From contig NZ_JAMFLH010000006.1 of the NCBI RefSeq assembly GCF_023501975.1, forward strand, positions 178,867 to 242,866: a stretch of 64,000 bases of DNA, written 5' to 3'. Shown here piece by piece: positions 26,859-36,783 of the stretch. How positions within the stretch are numbered: position 1 is the stretch's first letter; each line of letters begins with the position of its first letter. Both the position numbers and the translations under genes were made by a program. Origin of the DNA: Altererythrobacter sp. KTW20L (GTDB lineage: Bacteria > Pseudomonadota > Alphaproteobacteria > Sphingomonadales > Sphingomonadaceae). The notes below the pieces were generated by a model, which saw nothing but the letters and a program-made list of their open reading frames with translations, made no database searches and had not been told where the DNA came from.

Positions 26859-27893
26859 ATGCTTGCTAGCGGCCATCACTTACCAAATAGTAACCACGGG
26901 CAGGAGGCTGGTATTCATCACGCGGCGGGGCAGAGCGGCACAGAGTTTGATCGTCGGGCTATTCCGTCCGGCGCGATCGAGCGCAAGTGGCGCGCGGCAG
27001 ACGGGCACGCGATCCGCCTGATCGACTGGCCTGCGCCCGACGCCGGGGCTCCCCCGCGCGGCGCGATCCTGTTCATGGCCGGGCGGGGCGATGCCTATGA
27101 AAAATATCTGGAAACCTTCGAACACTGGCGGCGGCAGGGCTGGCAGGTCAGCGGGGCGGACTGGCGCGGCCAGGCTGGATCGGGCCGCCTGGGCAATGAT
27201 CCGGTGACCGGGCACATAGGGGATTTTACCCATTGGGTGGATGACCTGGCGGCGCTGTGGAGCCAGTGGGCCACCGGCAAACAGGGCCCGCTGGTACTGG
27301 CCGGCCATTCGATGGGCGGGCACCTGGTGCTGCGAGCAGTGGCGGAGAACGCGCTCTCGCCCGAACCGGCCGCGCTGGTCCTGTCCACCCCGATGCTGGG
27401 CGTCCATCCGCAATGGCTGCCGCTTTGGCTGCAAGGCGCGGCATCGCGCCTGATGACCATGCTGGGCGATCCGCGCCGACCGGCGTGGAAGTGGAGCGAG
27501 AAGCCGGGCGAACTGCCGCTCGACCGGCAGGCCCTGTTGACCCATGATCCCGCCCGCTATGCCGACGAGGGATACTGGCGCGATACCCGCGCAGAGCTGG
27601 TGATGGGTCCGGGGAGCTGGGGCTGGGTCGATGCGGCTTCGCGCTCGATGCGGAAACTGGCGCGGCCGGGTGTGCTGGAAGCGGTGCGCCTGCCGGTGTT
27701 CCTGCTGTCCACCACCGGCGACAAGCTGGTGTCGTGGCGCGCCAGCCGCCGCGCCGCCGCTCGCCTGCCCGATGTGGAATTCCTTGAACTGGGCCCCGAA
27801 GCCGCGCACGAGATCCTGCGCGAGTGCGATCCGGTGCGGGACAAGGCGCTGGCGGCGATCGACAGTTTTCTTACCCGGATAGTAAATTCTTGA
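26859..27893 (+). CDS. Alpha/beta hydrolase (monoacylglycerol lipase / lysophospholipase-like)
   Basis: A hydrolase of up to 344 residues. The nucleophile elbow GHSMGGHL and the late histidine in PEAAHEIL are visible, with an acid in the LLSTTGDKLVSW strand. The family cleaves carboxylic esters of lipids. The start is uncertain. ATG 26859 gives about 18 residues unlike the family and lacks a good binding site. In frame at 26913 is an ATT preceded by AGGAGG at 5 bases, giving a more natural start just before TEFDRRAIPSGA. It overlaps the start of the next gene by four bases. Confidence 0.85.
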   Translation: MLASGHHLPNSNHGQEAGIHHAAGQSGTEFDRRAIPSGAIERKWRAADGHAIRLIDWPAPDAGAPPRGAILFMAGRGDAYEKYLETFEHWRRQGWQVSGADWRGQAGSGRLGNDPVTGHIGDFTHWVDDLAALWSQWATGKQGPLVLAGHSMGGHLVLRAVAENALSPEPAALVLSTPMLGVHPQWLPLWLQGAASRLMTMLGDPRRPAWKWSEKPGELPLDRQALLTHDPARYADEGYWRDTRAELVMGPGSWGWVDAASRSMRKLARPGVLEAVRLPVFLLSTTGDKLVSWRASRRAAARLPDVEFLELGPEAAHEILRECDPVRDKALAAIDSFLTRIVNS

Positions 27894-28987
27894 GCAAGCA
27901 TGTCGATATTGCCGTGATCGGTGCCGGGATTGCCGGTGCCTCGATTGCTGCCGAACTGGCGGCGCATGGCTCGGTCCTGCTGGCCGAGGCGGAGCAGTTC
28001 CCGGGCTATCACGCCACGGGCCGTTCGGCGGCGTTCTGGGACGAGTGTTATGGCGGCCCGAAGGTCGTGCCGCTGACCCTGGCTTCGGGGCCGTGGCTGC
28101 GTCAGGGCGGCTTTCTGGGCCCGCGTGGCGCATTGCATATCGCGCGCGATGGACAGGAGGACGCGCTCGATGCCTTCGAGCGGGCCTTTGCCGATACCGG
28201 AGCGACGATCGAACGGGTGGGGCGCGCCGAAATGGAGGCGCTGGTCCCCGGCATCCTGCCCGAATGGCACACGGCCATCCGCGAGCCGCTTTGCGCCGAT
28301 ATCGACGTGGCCGCGCTGCACCAGCATTACCTGGCGGCGGGCAAGCGGGGCGGGGTGAAGCTCCTCACCGGCCACCGGCTCGTCTACGCCGAACGCAGCG
28401 GCGAGGGCTGGTTGCTGGCCTTTGAAAACGGGACCGAGGTGACGGCCGGAACGCTGGTCAATGCCGCAGGGGCCTGGGCCGACGAGGTGGCGCGGATCGC
28501 CGGGTGCCGCCCGGTCGGGATCACGCCCTATCGCCGCACCGTGGTGCAACTTCGCACCGATCCCGCGCCAGACCCCACCCTGCCGCTGGTGCTGGGGATC
28601 GACGGATCGTTCTATTTCAAGCCCGATGGCGCGCGGATGTGGCTCAGCCCGCATGACGAAACGCCGAGCGCAGCCTGCGATGTGGCGGCCGAGGAGATCG
28701 ACGTGGCCATAGCCATCGACCGCTTCCAGCAGGTGGTCGGCTGGCGAATCGAAGCGGTCGAACGCAAGTGGGCGGGCCTGCGCAGTTTCGCGCCCGACCG
28801 GCTGCCGGTCTATGGCCCGGACCCTGATATGCCACGATTTTTCTGGTTTGCCGGGCAGGGCGGCTTCGGCATCCAGACCGCGCCCGCCGCCGCGCGGCTG
28901 GCGGCGCAACTGCTCACCGGTGAGGGGCGCGATGGCATGACCGCAGCCATCGATGCAGGTGTTTACTCTCCCGCCCGCTTTGGCTAG
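27890..28987 (+). CDS. FAD-dependent oxidoreductase (DAO family)
   Basis: A 365-residue flavoprotein. The dinucleotide-binding motif IGAGIAGASIAAELA is at residues 10-24, and the second FAD contact is GTLVNAAGAWADEVA. The C-terminal RKWAGLRSFAPDRLP and GQGGFGIQTAPAAA are typical of D-amino-acid oxidase or dehydrogenase-like enzymes; the substrate is unknown. The start is TTG 27890, overlapping the hydrolase stop (TTGA). Upstream starts would read through the hydrolase end. Confidence 0.85.
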   Translation: MSKHVDIAVIGAGIAGASIAAELAAHGSVLLAEAEQFPGYHATGRSAAFWDECYGGPKVVPLTLASGPWLRQGGFLGPRGALHIARDGQEDALDAFERAFADTGATIERVGRAEMEALVPGILPEWHTAIREPLCADIDVAALHQHYLAAGKRGGVKLLTGHRLVYAERSGEGWLLAFENGTEVTAGTLVNAAGAWADEVARIAGCRPVGITPYRRTVVQLRTDPAPDPTLPLVLGIDGSFYFKPDGARMWLSPHDETPSAACDVAAEEIDVAIAIDRFQQVVGWRIEAVERKWAGLRSFAPDRLPVYGPDPDMPRFFWFAGQGGFGIQTAPAAARLAAQLLTGEGRDGMTAAIDAGVYSPARFG

Positions 28988-29036
28988 CCCTTGTCCGGCA
29001 GGAGGACGCCTGCAGTTAGAAGAAGGGGATCGCCGC

Positions 29037-29213
29037 ATGGCGCACAAGTTTGAAATCTACAAGGACAAGGCCGGCGAGTTCCGCGTGCGCTTCAAGTACA
29101 ATTCCGAGATCATGTTCTCGACCGAAGGCTATTCCAGCAAGGAAAGCGCCAAGAACGCCATCGCTTCGATCCAGAAGAACGGCCCCGGCGCGCCGGTCGA
29201 AGACAACAGCTAA
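29037..29213 (+). CDS. YegP-like DUF1508 protein
   Basis: A 58-residue protein made of a single DUF1508 unit: KFEIYKDKAGEFRVRFKYNSE followed by STEGYSSKESAKNAIASIQKN. E. coli YegP holds two such repeats; single-unit versions are common. The function is not established. The ATG follows GAAGGGGAT. A longer frame begins inside the upstream gene and is rejected. Confidence 0.85.
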   Translation: MAHKFEIYKDKAGEFRVRFKYNSEIMFSTEGYSSKESAKNAIASIQKNGPGAPVEDNS

Positions 29214-29217
29214 GAGT

Positions 29218-29664
29218 TCATCTCGCGGCTCGACCCGCTTCGCTGGCGGCATCGCTGGCGAGGCGGTCGACCCGTTCGTTCTCCACGTGGCCGTTGTGGC
29301 CGCGGACCCATTGCCATTCGACCTTGTGCCGTTTGATCGCGTCGATCAGCTCGTGCCACAGGTCTGCATTGCGCACCGGCTTCTTGCTCGAATTGATCCA
29401 GCCGTTGCGTTTCCACCCTGCGATCCACTTGGTCATGCCGTCGATCACATAGCGGCTGTCGGTGTGGATCACGACTTCGCACGGTTCGATCAGGGCTTCC
29501 AGCGCCTTGATGACGGCGGTCATTTCCATCCGGTTGTTGGTGGTATCGGGCTCGCTGCCCGCCATTTCCTTCTCGTGCTTGCCCATCCGCAACAACACGC
29601 CCCAGCCGCCCGGTCCGGGATTGCCCTTGCAGGCCCCGTCAGTGAAAATCTCGACCTTTTTCAT
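29218..29664 (-). CDS. rnhA: Ribonuclease HI
   Basis: A 148-residue endonuclease that cuts the RNA strand of RNA:DNA hybrids. The active site D-E-D-D is visible: Asp in [14 protein letters not shown], Glu in TNNRMEMTA, Asp in [10 protein letters not shown], and the last Asp in ENERVDRLA. The ATG overlaps the thrB stop by four bases (ATGA), so it is coupled to thrB. The ispH-thrB-rnhA order is a common alphaproteobacterial arrangement. Confidence 0.96.
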   Translation of the reverse strand: MKKVEIFTDGACKGNPGPGGWGVLLRMGKHEKEMAGSEPDTTNNRMEMTAVIKALEALIEPCEVVIHTDSRYVIDGMTKWIAGWKRNGWINSSKKPVRNADLWHELIDAIKRHKVEWQWVRGHNGHVENERVDRLASDAASEAGRAAR

Positions 29665-30635
29665 GCCGAAAAGATAGCCGGGCCCCGGGCACGATAGCAA
29701 TCGAGCCGACGCACGAAATCCATCGGATCCTTGCGCGTGACCATGGCATCGGCTGGCGTGTCGAGCCAATCCTGCGCGCGGCTGGAGACAAAGCGCAGGC
29801 AGGCTGCTTCGGCCAGCAGCGGCAGCGCAGCGTGTTCTTCGGCAGAAAGCGGGCGCACCTCGGCATAACCTGCCACCAGCGCCTCGCCGACTTCGGGCCG
29901 GAAAGTGCAGCCATGATCGGCATAGCTCCAGGCGGCATGGGTCACGGCCAGATCATAGGCCATGGCATCGTTGCAGGCGAAGTAGAAGTCGATCAGTCCG
30001 GTCACCTCGGCCCCGCGCATCAGGACGTTGTCGGGAAACAGGTCGGAATGGATCACCGACTGGGGCAGGCCGCTGGGCCAGGCGGCGGCGACCATGGCGG
30101 CGTGGCCGATGGTTTCGGGAAGCGCCGGATCGATTCGCGCCAGTTCCGCCGCGCCGCATTCCGCCAGCACGCGGGCCGATGTGGCAATGTCGAGGTCGTT
30201 CTTCCGCGTGGCGGGGAAATCCATCGCATCGAGGTGCATCCGGGCGAGCACCCGGCCGACATTGCGCGCCTGCACGGGCGTCGGCTTGTCGATCGACACG
30301 CCCGGCAGGAACTCGATCAGCGCCACGGCCTTGCCGCCGATTGTGCGCGAGGCCGCGCCATCGCGATCATGGATCGTGCGCGGGACCGGGCAGCCCTTGG
30401 CGGCGAGGTGATCGAGCAGGCCGAGGAAGAACGGCAGGTCTGCCAGGTCGATCCGCCGTTCGTACATCGTCAGTATGAAGCGCGCACCGCTACCGTCCTT
30501 GCCGGTGGTTTCCAGCAGCCAGTTGGAATTGGACACGCCTTCGGCAATGCCCTTGGCGCTGACCAGTTCGCCCACATCGTAATGCGCGACAAGTGCTGCC
30601 AGGTCGTGCGACGAAAGCTGGGTATAGACGGCCAC
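29661..30635 (-). CDS. thrB: Homoserine kinase (ThrB2, choline-kinase-like)
   Basis: A 324-residue kinase that phosphorylates homoserine in threonine synthesis. It belongs to the APH/choline kinase-like type, not the GHMP type. Motifs are [15 protein letters not shown] near residue 30, the catalytic loop [12 protein letters not shown] and the metal-binding GLIDFYFAC. It lies between ispH (9 bases upstream) and rnhA (overlapping). Confidence 0.93.
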   Translation of the reverse strand: MAVYTQLSSHDLAALVAHYDVGELVSAKGIAEGVSNSNWLLETTGKDGSGARFILTMYERRIDLADLPFFLGLLDHLAAKGCPVPRTIHDRDGAASRTIGGKAVALIEFLPGVSIDKPTPVQARNVGRVLARMHLDAMDFPATRKNDLDIATSARVLAECGAAELARIDPALPETIGHAAMVAAAWPSGLPQSVIHSDLFPDNVLMRGAEVTGLIDFYFACNDAMAYDLAVTHAAWSYADHGCTFRPEVGEALVAGYAEVRPLSAEEHAALPLLAEAACLRFVSSRAQDWLDTPADAMVTRKDPMDFVRRLDCYRARGPAIFSA

Positions 30636-30644
30636 GGGGAAAGC

Positions 30645-31643
30645 TTACTCGGTAAGCTGGCGCGGCAGCTTGAAGATCATGGTTTCCTGCGCGGTCAGCA
30701 CGGCGCGTTCTTCCACTTCGCGCCATTCGCCCAGCCGCGCGATGACTTCGCGCACCAGGGCTTCGGGGGCAGAGGCACCGGCGGTGAGGCCCAGGGTGGT
30801 CACCCCGTCGAGCCAGCTTTCCTCGATCTCGCTGCCACGCTGGATCAGCTTGGCGGGCGTGCCGCACCGTTCGGCCACTTCGACCAGCCGCAGCGAATTG
30901 GATGAATTGGGCGCGCCGATCACCAAGACCAGTTCGGCCTCGGGCGCGATCTCCTTGACCGCCGCCTGGCGGTTGGATGTGGCGTAGCAGATGTCTTCCG
31001 CCTTGGGTGCCACGATCTGCGGGAAGCGGGCCTTCAGCGCATCGATGATCTCAGCCGTATCGTCCACCGACAGGGTGGTTTGCGTCAGGAAGGCGAGGCT
31101 GCCATCCTGCGGGACTTCCAGCGTGGCTACATCCTCGACGGTTTCCACCAGCGTCATCTGGCCTTCTGCCACCTGGCCGAACGTGCCGATCACTTCGGGG
31201 TGGCCGCGGTGACCGATGAACACGATATGGCGTCCGGCCTCGATCTGGCGTTCGGCCTGGCGGTGAACCTTGGATACCAGCGGGCAGGTGGCATCGACAT
31301 AGATCATCTGCCGCGCCTCGGCCTCGGCGGGCACGCTTTTCGGCACGCCGTGGGCGGAAAATACCACCGGCACGCCCTGCGGGACTTCGTCCAGTTCCTC
31401 CACGAAGACCGCCCCCTTGGCGCGCAAGCTGTCCACCACATAGCGGTTGTGGACAATCTCGTGCCGCACATAGACCGGCGCGCCATAGCGTTCGAGGGCG
31501 CGCTCCACGATCTCGATCGCGCGATCCACTCCGGCGCAGAAACCGCGCGGGGCGGCGATCAATACGGTCAGCGGGCGCTTCTGCACCGCGTTGTCGACTG
31601 TGCCGCCTGCAGGCGTGGCGGCATTTGGAAAGGGAGCGTTCAT
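30645..31643 (-). CDS. ispH: 4-hydroxy-3-methylbut-2-enyl diphosphate reductase
   Basis: A 332-residue iron-sulfur enzyme giving IPP and DMAPP in the last step of the MEP isoprenoid pathway. The three cluster cysteines lie in [23 protein letters not shown] and [19 protein letters not shown] and [13 protein letters not shown] are also family motifs. ATG 31643 starts a short Pro/Ala leader before the conserved core; an ATG ten codons earlier is possible. Confidence 0.96.
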   Translation of the reverse strand: MNAPFPNAATPAGGTVDNAVQKRPLTVLIAAPRGFCAGVDRAIEIVERALERYGAPVYVRHEIVHNRYVVDSLRAKGAVFVEELDEVPQGVPVVFSAHGVPKSVPAEAEARQMIYVDATCPLVSKVHRQAERQIEAGRHIVFIGHRGHPEVIGTFGQVAEGQMTLVETVEDVATLEVPQDGSLAFLTQTTLSVDDTAEIIDALKARFPQIVAPKAEDICYATSNRQAAVKEIAPEAELVLVIGAPNSSNSLRLVEVAERCGTPAKLIQRGSEIEESWLDGVTTLGLTAGASAPEALVREVIARLGEWREVEERAVLTAQETMIFKLPRQLTE

Positions 31644-31719
31644 ATCCACGCCACTAGCGGTTGTCGGCGCCAAGCGAAAGGGGTAGGGGCTGCTCCTGGT
31701 AAAGTACTAAGGACCGGGA

Positions 31720-32376
31720 ATGAACCTCCGCACTGCTTCGATCGTCGCACTCGCCGCTCTGGGCTCGATTGGCCTGGCTGGCTGCAAGTCCGCAGGTGAC
31801 ATCGTGGTGCAGCAGGGCGTGGGCATTACCGCGCTGCGCAGCGTCTGCCCGGCGGTTGGCATTGCCGAGCATACGGGCGATGTCACGCTGTTCTCGCCTG
31901 CGAGCGCCACAACTGCCGATGCGATGGACCTGACCGCGGTCATCACCAATGTCCGCAGCACCTGCAACGATACCGGCGCCGAAGTGCGCAGCGACGCCAC
32001 GTTCGACATCCAGGCCCTGCGCCGCAACACCGAGGGCGCACGCACGGTGGAGCTTACCTATTTCGGCACTGTCCTGCGCGGCGGCGATGCGGTGATTGCC
32101 AAGCGTCTGCGCACGGTCACGCTGCAATTCGCCGATGGCCAGGCGCGCGCCAGCGCCACGGGCACCGCGGGCGCGCTGATCGACCGCGCCGAAGCGACCT
32201 TGCCGGCCGACATCCGCGAGCGCATCACCCGCACGCGCGAGGCTGGCGATGACGATGCCGCGGTCGATCCGCTTACCCTGCCCAACGTGCGCGCTGCCCT
32301 GGCCCGCGCCAATTTCGAGCTGCTGGTCGGTTTCCAGCTGACCGACGCGCAACTGCAGTACAACGCCACGCGCTAA
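31720..32376 (+). CDS. Hypothetical lipoprotein
   Basis: A 218-residue protein with a lipoprotein signal (IGLAGC, Cys at residue 22). The mature part looks beta-rich (DLTAVITNVRSTC; TVELTYFGTVLRGGD) and has three further cysteines, two of which (RSVCPAVG and RSTCND) could form a disulfide. I recognise no named family. It is divergent from ispH and 67 bases upstream of argS in the same direction. Confidence 0.75.
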   Translation: MNLRTASIVALAALGSIGLAGCKSAGDIVVQQGVGITALRSVCPAVGIAEHTGDVTLFSPASATTADAMDLTAVITNVRSTCNDTGAEVRSDATFDIQALRRNTEGARTVELTYFGTVLRGGDAVIAKRLRTVTLQFADGQARASATGTAGALIDRAEATLPADIRERITRTREAGDDDAAVDPLTLPNVRAALARANFELLVGFQLTDAQLQYNATR

Positions 32377-32443
32377 ACCTGATCCGCGCCGCCTTCCGTT
32401 GGCGGTCTTCCGTTGATTGGGCAAACAGGCTAACGGCGCGGGC

Positions 32444-34189
32444 ATGAACGCTATTCACACGCTTTACGCCGCCTATGCGGCCCGGATCGACGCCGTACTG
32501 GCTGCCCTGGAGGCCGAGGGCCACCTGCCGGCCGGATGTCCGCGCGGCAATGTCGCGGTGGAACCGCCGCGCGATCCGTCGCATGGCGATCTTGCCACCA
32601 ATGCCGCCATGGTGCTGGCCAAGCCCGCCGCCACCAATCCGCGCGCGCTGGCCGAAATGATTGTCGAGAAGCTGGCCGCCGATCCGCTGGTGGAGAGCGC
32701 CGAAATTGCCGGACCCGGCTTTATCAACCTCAAGCTGACACCTGCCAACTGGCTGGCCGAACTGGCGGCGATTGCCGCCATGGCCGATGGCTATGGCAAG
32801 TCCACCATGGGGCAGGGGCGGCGGGTCAATGTCGAATATGTCTCGGCCAACCCGACCGGCCCGATGCACATGGGCCACTGCCGCGGGGCGGTGGTGGGCG
32901 ATGCGTTGGCCAGCCTGCTGGAAAGCGCAGGTCACGAGGTGATCCGCGAATATTACGTCAACGATGCCGGTAGCCAGGTCGATACGCTCGCCCGTTCGGT
33001 CCACCTCCGCTATCGCGAAGCGCTGGGCGAGGATATCGGCGAGATTCCGGCGGGCATGTACCCTGGCGATTACCTGAAACCCATCGGCGCGACGCTGGCG
33101 GCAGAGCTGGGCGGGCGGTTCGTGGGCGCGCCCGAAAGCGAATGGCTGGTCGATTTCCGCACCCGCGCCGTGGCCGGGATGATGGAACAGATCCGCGCCG
33201 ATCTCGCCCTGCTGGGCATCGAGCATGATGTGTTCTCGTCCGAAGCCGAACTGCAGGCGGCGGGCAAGCCGGAAGAGGCCGAGAAATGGCTGCGCGCCCA
33301 TGACCTGGTTTACGATGGCGTGCTGGAACAGCCCAAGGGCAAGACGCTGGACGACTGGGAGCCGGTTGAACTGCCGCTGTTCCGCTCGACCAAATTCGGT
33401 GATGATCAGGATCGCCCGATCAAGAAGTCCGACGGCAAGTGGACCTATTTCGGCGCCGATCTGGCTTACCACATGCAGAAGGCCGAAACTGCCGACGAAC
33501 TGATCGACGTGTGGGGCGCGGACCATGCGGGCACGGTCAAGCGGATCAAGGCAGCGGTCATGGCGCTCAGCGAAGGGCAGGGGACCGCAATCCCGTTCGA
33601 CGTCAAGCTGGTGCAGATGGTGCAGCTCCTCCGCAATGGCGAGCCCGCCAAGATGTCGAAGCGCAGCGGCAACTTCGTCACCATCGCCGACATGGTGGAC
33701 GAAGTGGGCAAGGACGTGGTGCGTTTCACCATGCTGGCCCGCAAGCCCGAAGCGCAGATGGATTTCGATTTCGCCAAGGTGGTCGAGGCATCGAAGGACA
33801 ATCCGGTATTCTATGTGCAATATGCCCATGCCCGGATCCGTTCGATCCTGCGCAAGGGCGAGGCCGAAGGCTATGTGCCCTCCGATGCTCATCTCGACCT
33901 GCTGACGGCGGACGATCTCGCCCTTATCAAGCAGGCGGCGCAGTTCCCGCGCGAGGTGGAAGCCGCCGCCAAGGCGCGCGAGCCGCACCGGATCGCATTC
34001 TATCTCTATGAACTGGCGGCGACATTCCACGCCTTCTGGAACCTGGGGAATGACGATCAGGCAAAGCGCATCATCGTGGCACAGGCCCCCGAACTGTCGG
34101 CGGCGAGGCTTTTCCTCGTCACGCAAATCGGGCAGGTAATCCGCAACGGGCTCGCCCTCTTGGGCGTGGAGGCGGTGGAGGAGTTGTAA
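32444..34189 (+). CDS. argS: Arginyl-tRNA synthetase
   Basis: A 581-residue class I synthetase. The HIGH motif is HMGH at residues 142-145 (in NPTGPMHMGHCRGA), the KMSKS equivalent is KMSKR at about 403-407, and the C-terminal anticodon-binding DALR domain includes YVQYAHARIRSIL. Length is normal. It opens a run of genes in the same direction (SPOR, nagZ, scpA, scpB, tat). ATG 32444 is chosen over an upstream start nine codons earlier. Confidence 0.97.
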   Translation: MNAIHTLYAAYAARIDAVLAALEAEGHLPAGCPRGNVAVEPPRDPSHGDLATNAAMVLAKPAATNPRALAEMIVEKLAADPLVESAEIAGPGFINLKLTPANWLAELAAIAAMADGYGKSTMGQGRRVNVEYVSANPTGPMHMGHCRGAVVGDALASLLESAGHEVIREYYVNDAGSQVDTLARSVHLRYREALGEDIGEIPAGMYPGDYLKPIGATLAAELGGRFVGAPESEWLVDFRTRAVAGMMEQIRADLALLGIEHDVFSSEAELQAAGKPEEAEKWLRAHDLVYDGVLEQPKGKTLDDWEPVELPLFRSTKFGDDQDRPIKKSDGKWTYFGADLAYHMQKAETADELIDVWGADHAGTVKRIKAAVMALSEGQGTAIPFDVKLVQMVQLLRNGEPAKMSKRSGNFVTIADMVDEVGKDVVRFTMLARKPEAQMDFDFAKVVEASKDNPVFYVQYAHARIRSILRKGEAEGYVPSDAHLDLLTADDLALIKQAAQFPREVEAAAKAREPHRIAFYLYELAATFHAFWNLGNDDQAKRIIVAQAPELSAARLFLVTQIGQVIRNGLALLGVEAVEEL

Positions 34190-34191
34190 TC

Positions 34192-34902
34192 ATGGGCTTT
34201 CCTGGCGGAGAAAATGACGGCGATCTGCCGCAAGGCGAAGCCTATGAAGCCGGTGAACAGCTCACCCTGACCGATGATGACGATGCCCTCCCCTGGCTTG
34301 AAACCGATGACGAGGATGTCGAACAGGGCAGCGATTACCGCATCCTGATCTTCGCCGCGCTGGCCGTGGTGGCGCTAGGCGCGATCCTGTTCGGCGCCAA
34401 CTATTTCTTCTCCGGCCGCACCGGTGGAGTCGAACCCGATGGCAGCACCATTGCCGCACCGGACGAGGCATACAAGGTCCGCCCCGAGAATGCCGGCGGC
34501 ACCCAGGTGGCAGGCACTGGCGATCTCAGCTTCGAAGTGGGCCAGGGCGAGGGCCGCGAAAGCCGCCTGGCCAGCGATGATCCCGCCCCGTCGATCGATA
34601 TCGAGGCTGCTGCACCGACCACTGCTGCCACTCCCGGCACGTCCCCCACCCCACAGGCGCGCGTGACCGGTGTGGGCGTCCAGGTTGGCGCCTATTCCAG
34701 CCGCGCTTCGGCCGAGGCGGGATGGAACCAGTTGCGCGGCCGGTTCGAGGCGCTGTCGGGCCTCAACCACCGGATTCTCGAAGGCACGGCGGACAGCGGG
34801 ACGATCTATCGCCTGCAGGCCGTGGCAAGCGACGGCGCGGCGGCTGATGCATTATGTCGATCGATCCGCAATGCAGGCGGGGATTGCCAGGTCAAACGCT
34901 AG
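34192..34902 (+). CDS. SPOR domain membrane protein
   Basis: A 236-residue protein with an acidic cytoplasmic N-terminus (many Asp/Glu, residues 1-45), one membrane helix at about 47-69, a Pro/Ala/Thr-rich linker and a C-terminal SPOR domain (GVGVQVGAYSSRASAEAGW through RSIRNAGGDCQVKR). SPOR domains bind denuded septal peptidoglycan, so it probably acts at the division site. It starts two bases after argS and precedes nagZ, a position conserved in alphaproteobacteria. Confidence 0.9.
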   Translation: MGFPGGENDGDLPQGEAYEAGEQLTLTDDDDALPWLETDDEDVEQGSDYRILIFAALAVVALGAILFGANYFFSGRTGGVEPDGSTIAAPDEAYKVRPENAGGTQVAGTGDLSFEVGQGEGRESRLASDDPAPSIDIEAAAPTTAATPGTSPTPQARVTGVGVQVGAYSSRASAEAGWNQLRGRFEALSGLNHRILEGTADSGTIYRLQAVASDGAAADALCRSIRNAGGDCQVKR

Positions 34903-34969
34903 GGCTGTCCACACCATCTGCGCGGCTTACGCTTGAAGCAGGCGCATATTCCTGCGACTCCTTCCGCCT

Positions 34970-35980
34970 ATGACACCCGCCATCTTCGGCCTTTCCGGAA
35001 CCGCGCTGACCGCTGATGAGCGGGCGTTTTTTCGTGAGGCCGATCCGGCGGGTTACATCCTGTTCGGCCGCAACGTGGAAAGCCGCGATCAGCTTCGCGC
35101 GCTGACCGACGACTTGCGCACAATCCACGGGCGCGAGCGCCTGCTGGTCTCGATTGACCAGGAAGGCGGACGGGTTGCCCGGATGAAACCGCCGGTCTGG
35201 CCTGCATACCCCTGCGGCTGGGCCTTTGCCGACCTGTGGCAGGTGGCGCCGGCCAGCGCTATCGAGGCGGCGCGGGCTAACGCGCAATTGCTGGGGCAGG
35301 ACCTGGCCGAGGTTGGCATAACGGTGGACTATGCCCCCCTGCTCGACGTGCGGCAGCCGGGCGCGCATGACGTGATCGGGGACCGGGCATTGGGGGCAGA
35401 GCCGTTGGCCGTGGCGGCGCTGGGCCGCGCGGTGCTCGACGGGCTGGCGCGGGCAGGGGTGACCGGCTGCATCAAGCACATGCCCGGCCACGGCCGCGCC
35501 ATGGCCGACAGCCACAAGGAATTGCCGATTGTCACGGCCAGCGCAGAGGAACTGGAAACCGACCTTGCGCCCTTCGCCCGCCTCAACGATGCGCCCATCG
35601 GGATGAGTGCCCACGTGCTCTACCCGGCATGGGATGCGGACCGCCCTGCGACGCTGTCGAGCCGAATCATTGCTGACATCATCCGCAAACGGATCGGCTT
35701 TTCCGGCCTGCTGCTGACCGACGACATCGACATGCAGGCCTTGCAGGGCACAATCCCCGAACGCAGCGAGCGGGCCATTGCGGCAGGCTGCGACGTGGTG
35801 CTCAACTGCTGGGGCAGGATGGAGGATATGCAGGGCATCGCCGATCGCCTGCCCGCCATGACTGCCGAAGCCTCTGCCCGCCTCGATGCCGCACTGGCCT
35901 ATCCGAAAGGGCAGGAAGCCGACCGGGCGCAATTGCTCGCCACGCGTGATGGACTGCTGGCCCAGGTGCAGGCGGCATGA
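34970..35980 (+). CDS. nagZ: Beta-N-acetylhexosaminidase (GH3)
   Basis: A 336-residue cytoplasmic GH3 enzyme that removes GlcNAc from anhydro-muropeptides during wall recycling. It shows SIDQEGGRVARM, the NagZ catalytic loop KHMPGHGRAMADSHKELP (His and Asp of the acid/base dyad) and LLTDDIDMQAL with the nucleophile Asp. The single catalytic domain and length match bacterial NagZ. It overlaps scpA by four bases. Confidence 0.95.
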   Translation: MTPAIFGLSGTALTADERAFFREADPAGYILFGRNVESRDQLRALTDDLRTIHGRERLLVSIDQEGGRVARMKPPVWPAYPCGWAFADLWQVAPASAIEAARANAQLLGQDLAEVGITVDYAPLLDVRQPGAHDVIGDRALGAEPLAVAALGRAVLDGLARAGVTGCIKHMPGHGRAMADSHKELPIVTASAEELETDLAPFARLNDAPIGMSAHVLYPAWDADRPATLSSRIIADIIRKRIGFSGLLLTDDIDMQALQGTIPERSERAIAAGCDVVLNCWGRMEDMQGIADRLPAMTAEASARLDAALAYPKGQEADRAQLLATRDGLLAQVQAA

Positions 35981-36783
35981 CGGACGACGGCCTGATCCTC
36001 TCTGCGCCCGACGAAGCGACGGCAGACGAGTGGGACGGCCCCGCCGCACCTTCGGCCAATGACGCCGCGCTCTATCTCGAACTCGATGGCTGGGAAGGGC
36101 CGCTCGACCTGCTGCTCGACCTGGCACGACGGCAGAAGGTGGACCTCAAGGCCATCTCGATCCTGGCGCTGGTGGACCAGTATATCCACTATATCGAGCG
36201 GGCCGAGGCGCTGAAGCTGGAGATTGCCGCCGATTATCTGGTGATGGCCGCCTGGCTCGCCTACCTCAAAAGCGCGCTGCTATTGCCCAAGGATGAGCAG
36301 GAGGACCCGAGCCCCGAAGAACTTGCCCTGCGGCTGCAACTCCGGCTGGAACGGCTGGGCGCGATGCGCGATGCCGCCGCGCGGCTGATGGCGCGGGACC
36401 GGCTGGGGCGCGACGTGTTTGTGCGCGGCGCGCCCGAAGGCCTGAAGATCCTCAAGAAGAACCAGTGGCAGTGCGACTGGTATGGGCTGGTCCACGCCTA
36501 TGGCCAGGTGAAGCTGCGCACCCAGCCGGTGGTCCACATGGTGCGCGACCGCCCGGTGATGACGCTGGATGCCGCGATCGACCGGGTGTCCGCCATGCTC
36601 GGCGTCAGCCTCGACTGGATGGAATTGCGCAGCTTCCTGCCGGTGCATTCCGACCCGCGCCTGCGCCGTTCCGCGCTCGCCTCCAGCTTTGTCGCCGCGC
36701 TGGAACTGGCGCGGATGGGGCGGGCGGAGATGCGGCAGGAGGAGGTTTTCGGCCCGATCCACCTCAGGCGGGTGAAAGCCTGA
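35977..36783 (+). CDS. scpA: Segregation and condensation protein A
   Basis: A 268-residue kleisin subunit of the SMC-ScpAB condensin, which compacts and segregates the chromosome. The family start LDGWEGPLDLLLDLARRQKVDL is present after a 30-residue acidic leader, followed by DQYIHYIERAEALKLEIAADYLVMAA; the C-terminal winged helix interacts with SMC. Its TGA overlaps the scpB ATG by one base. Confidence 0.95.
   Translation: MTDDGLILSAPDEATADEWDGPAAPSANDAALYLELDGWEGPLDLLLDLARRQKVDLKAISILALVDQYIHYIERAEALKLEIAADYLVMAAWLAYLKSALLLPKDEQEDPSPEELALRLQLRLERLGAMRDAAARLMARDRLGRDVFVRGAPEGLKILKKNQWQCDWYGLVHAYGQVKLRTQPVVHMVRDRPVMTLDAAIDRVSAMLGVSLDWMELRSFLPVHSDPRLRRSALASSFVAALELARMGRAEMRQEEVFGPIHLRRVKA

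Noticed and set aside
32273..34126. Minus-strand open frame (617 codons) opposite argS
   Set aside because: argS carries both class I synthetase motifs on the plus strand; the antisense frame has none.
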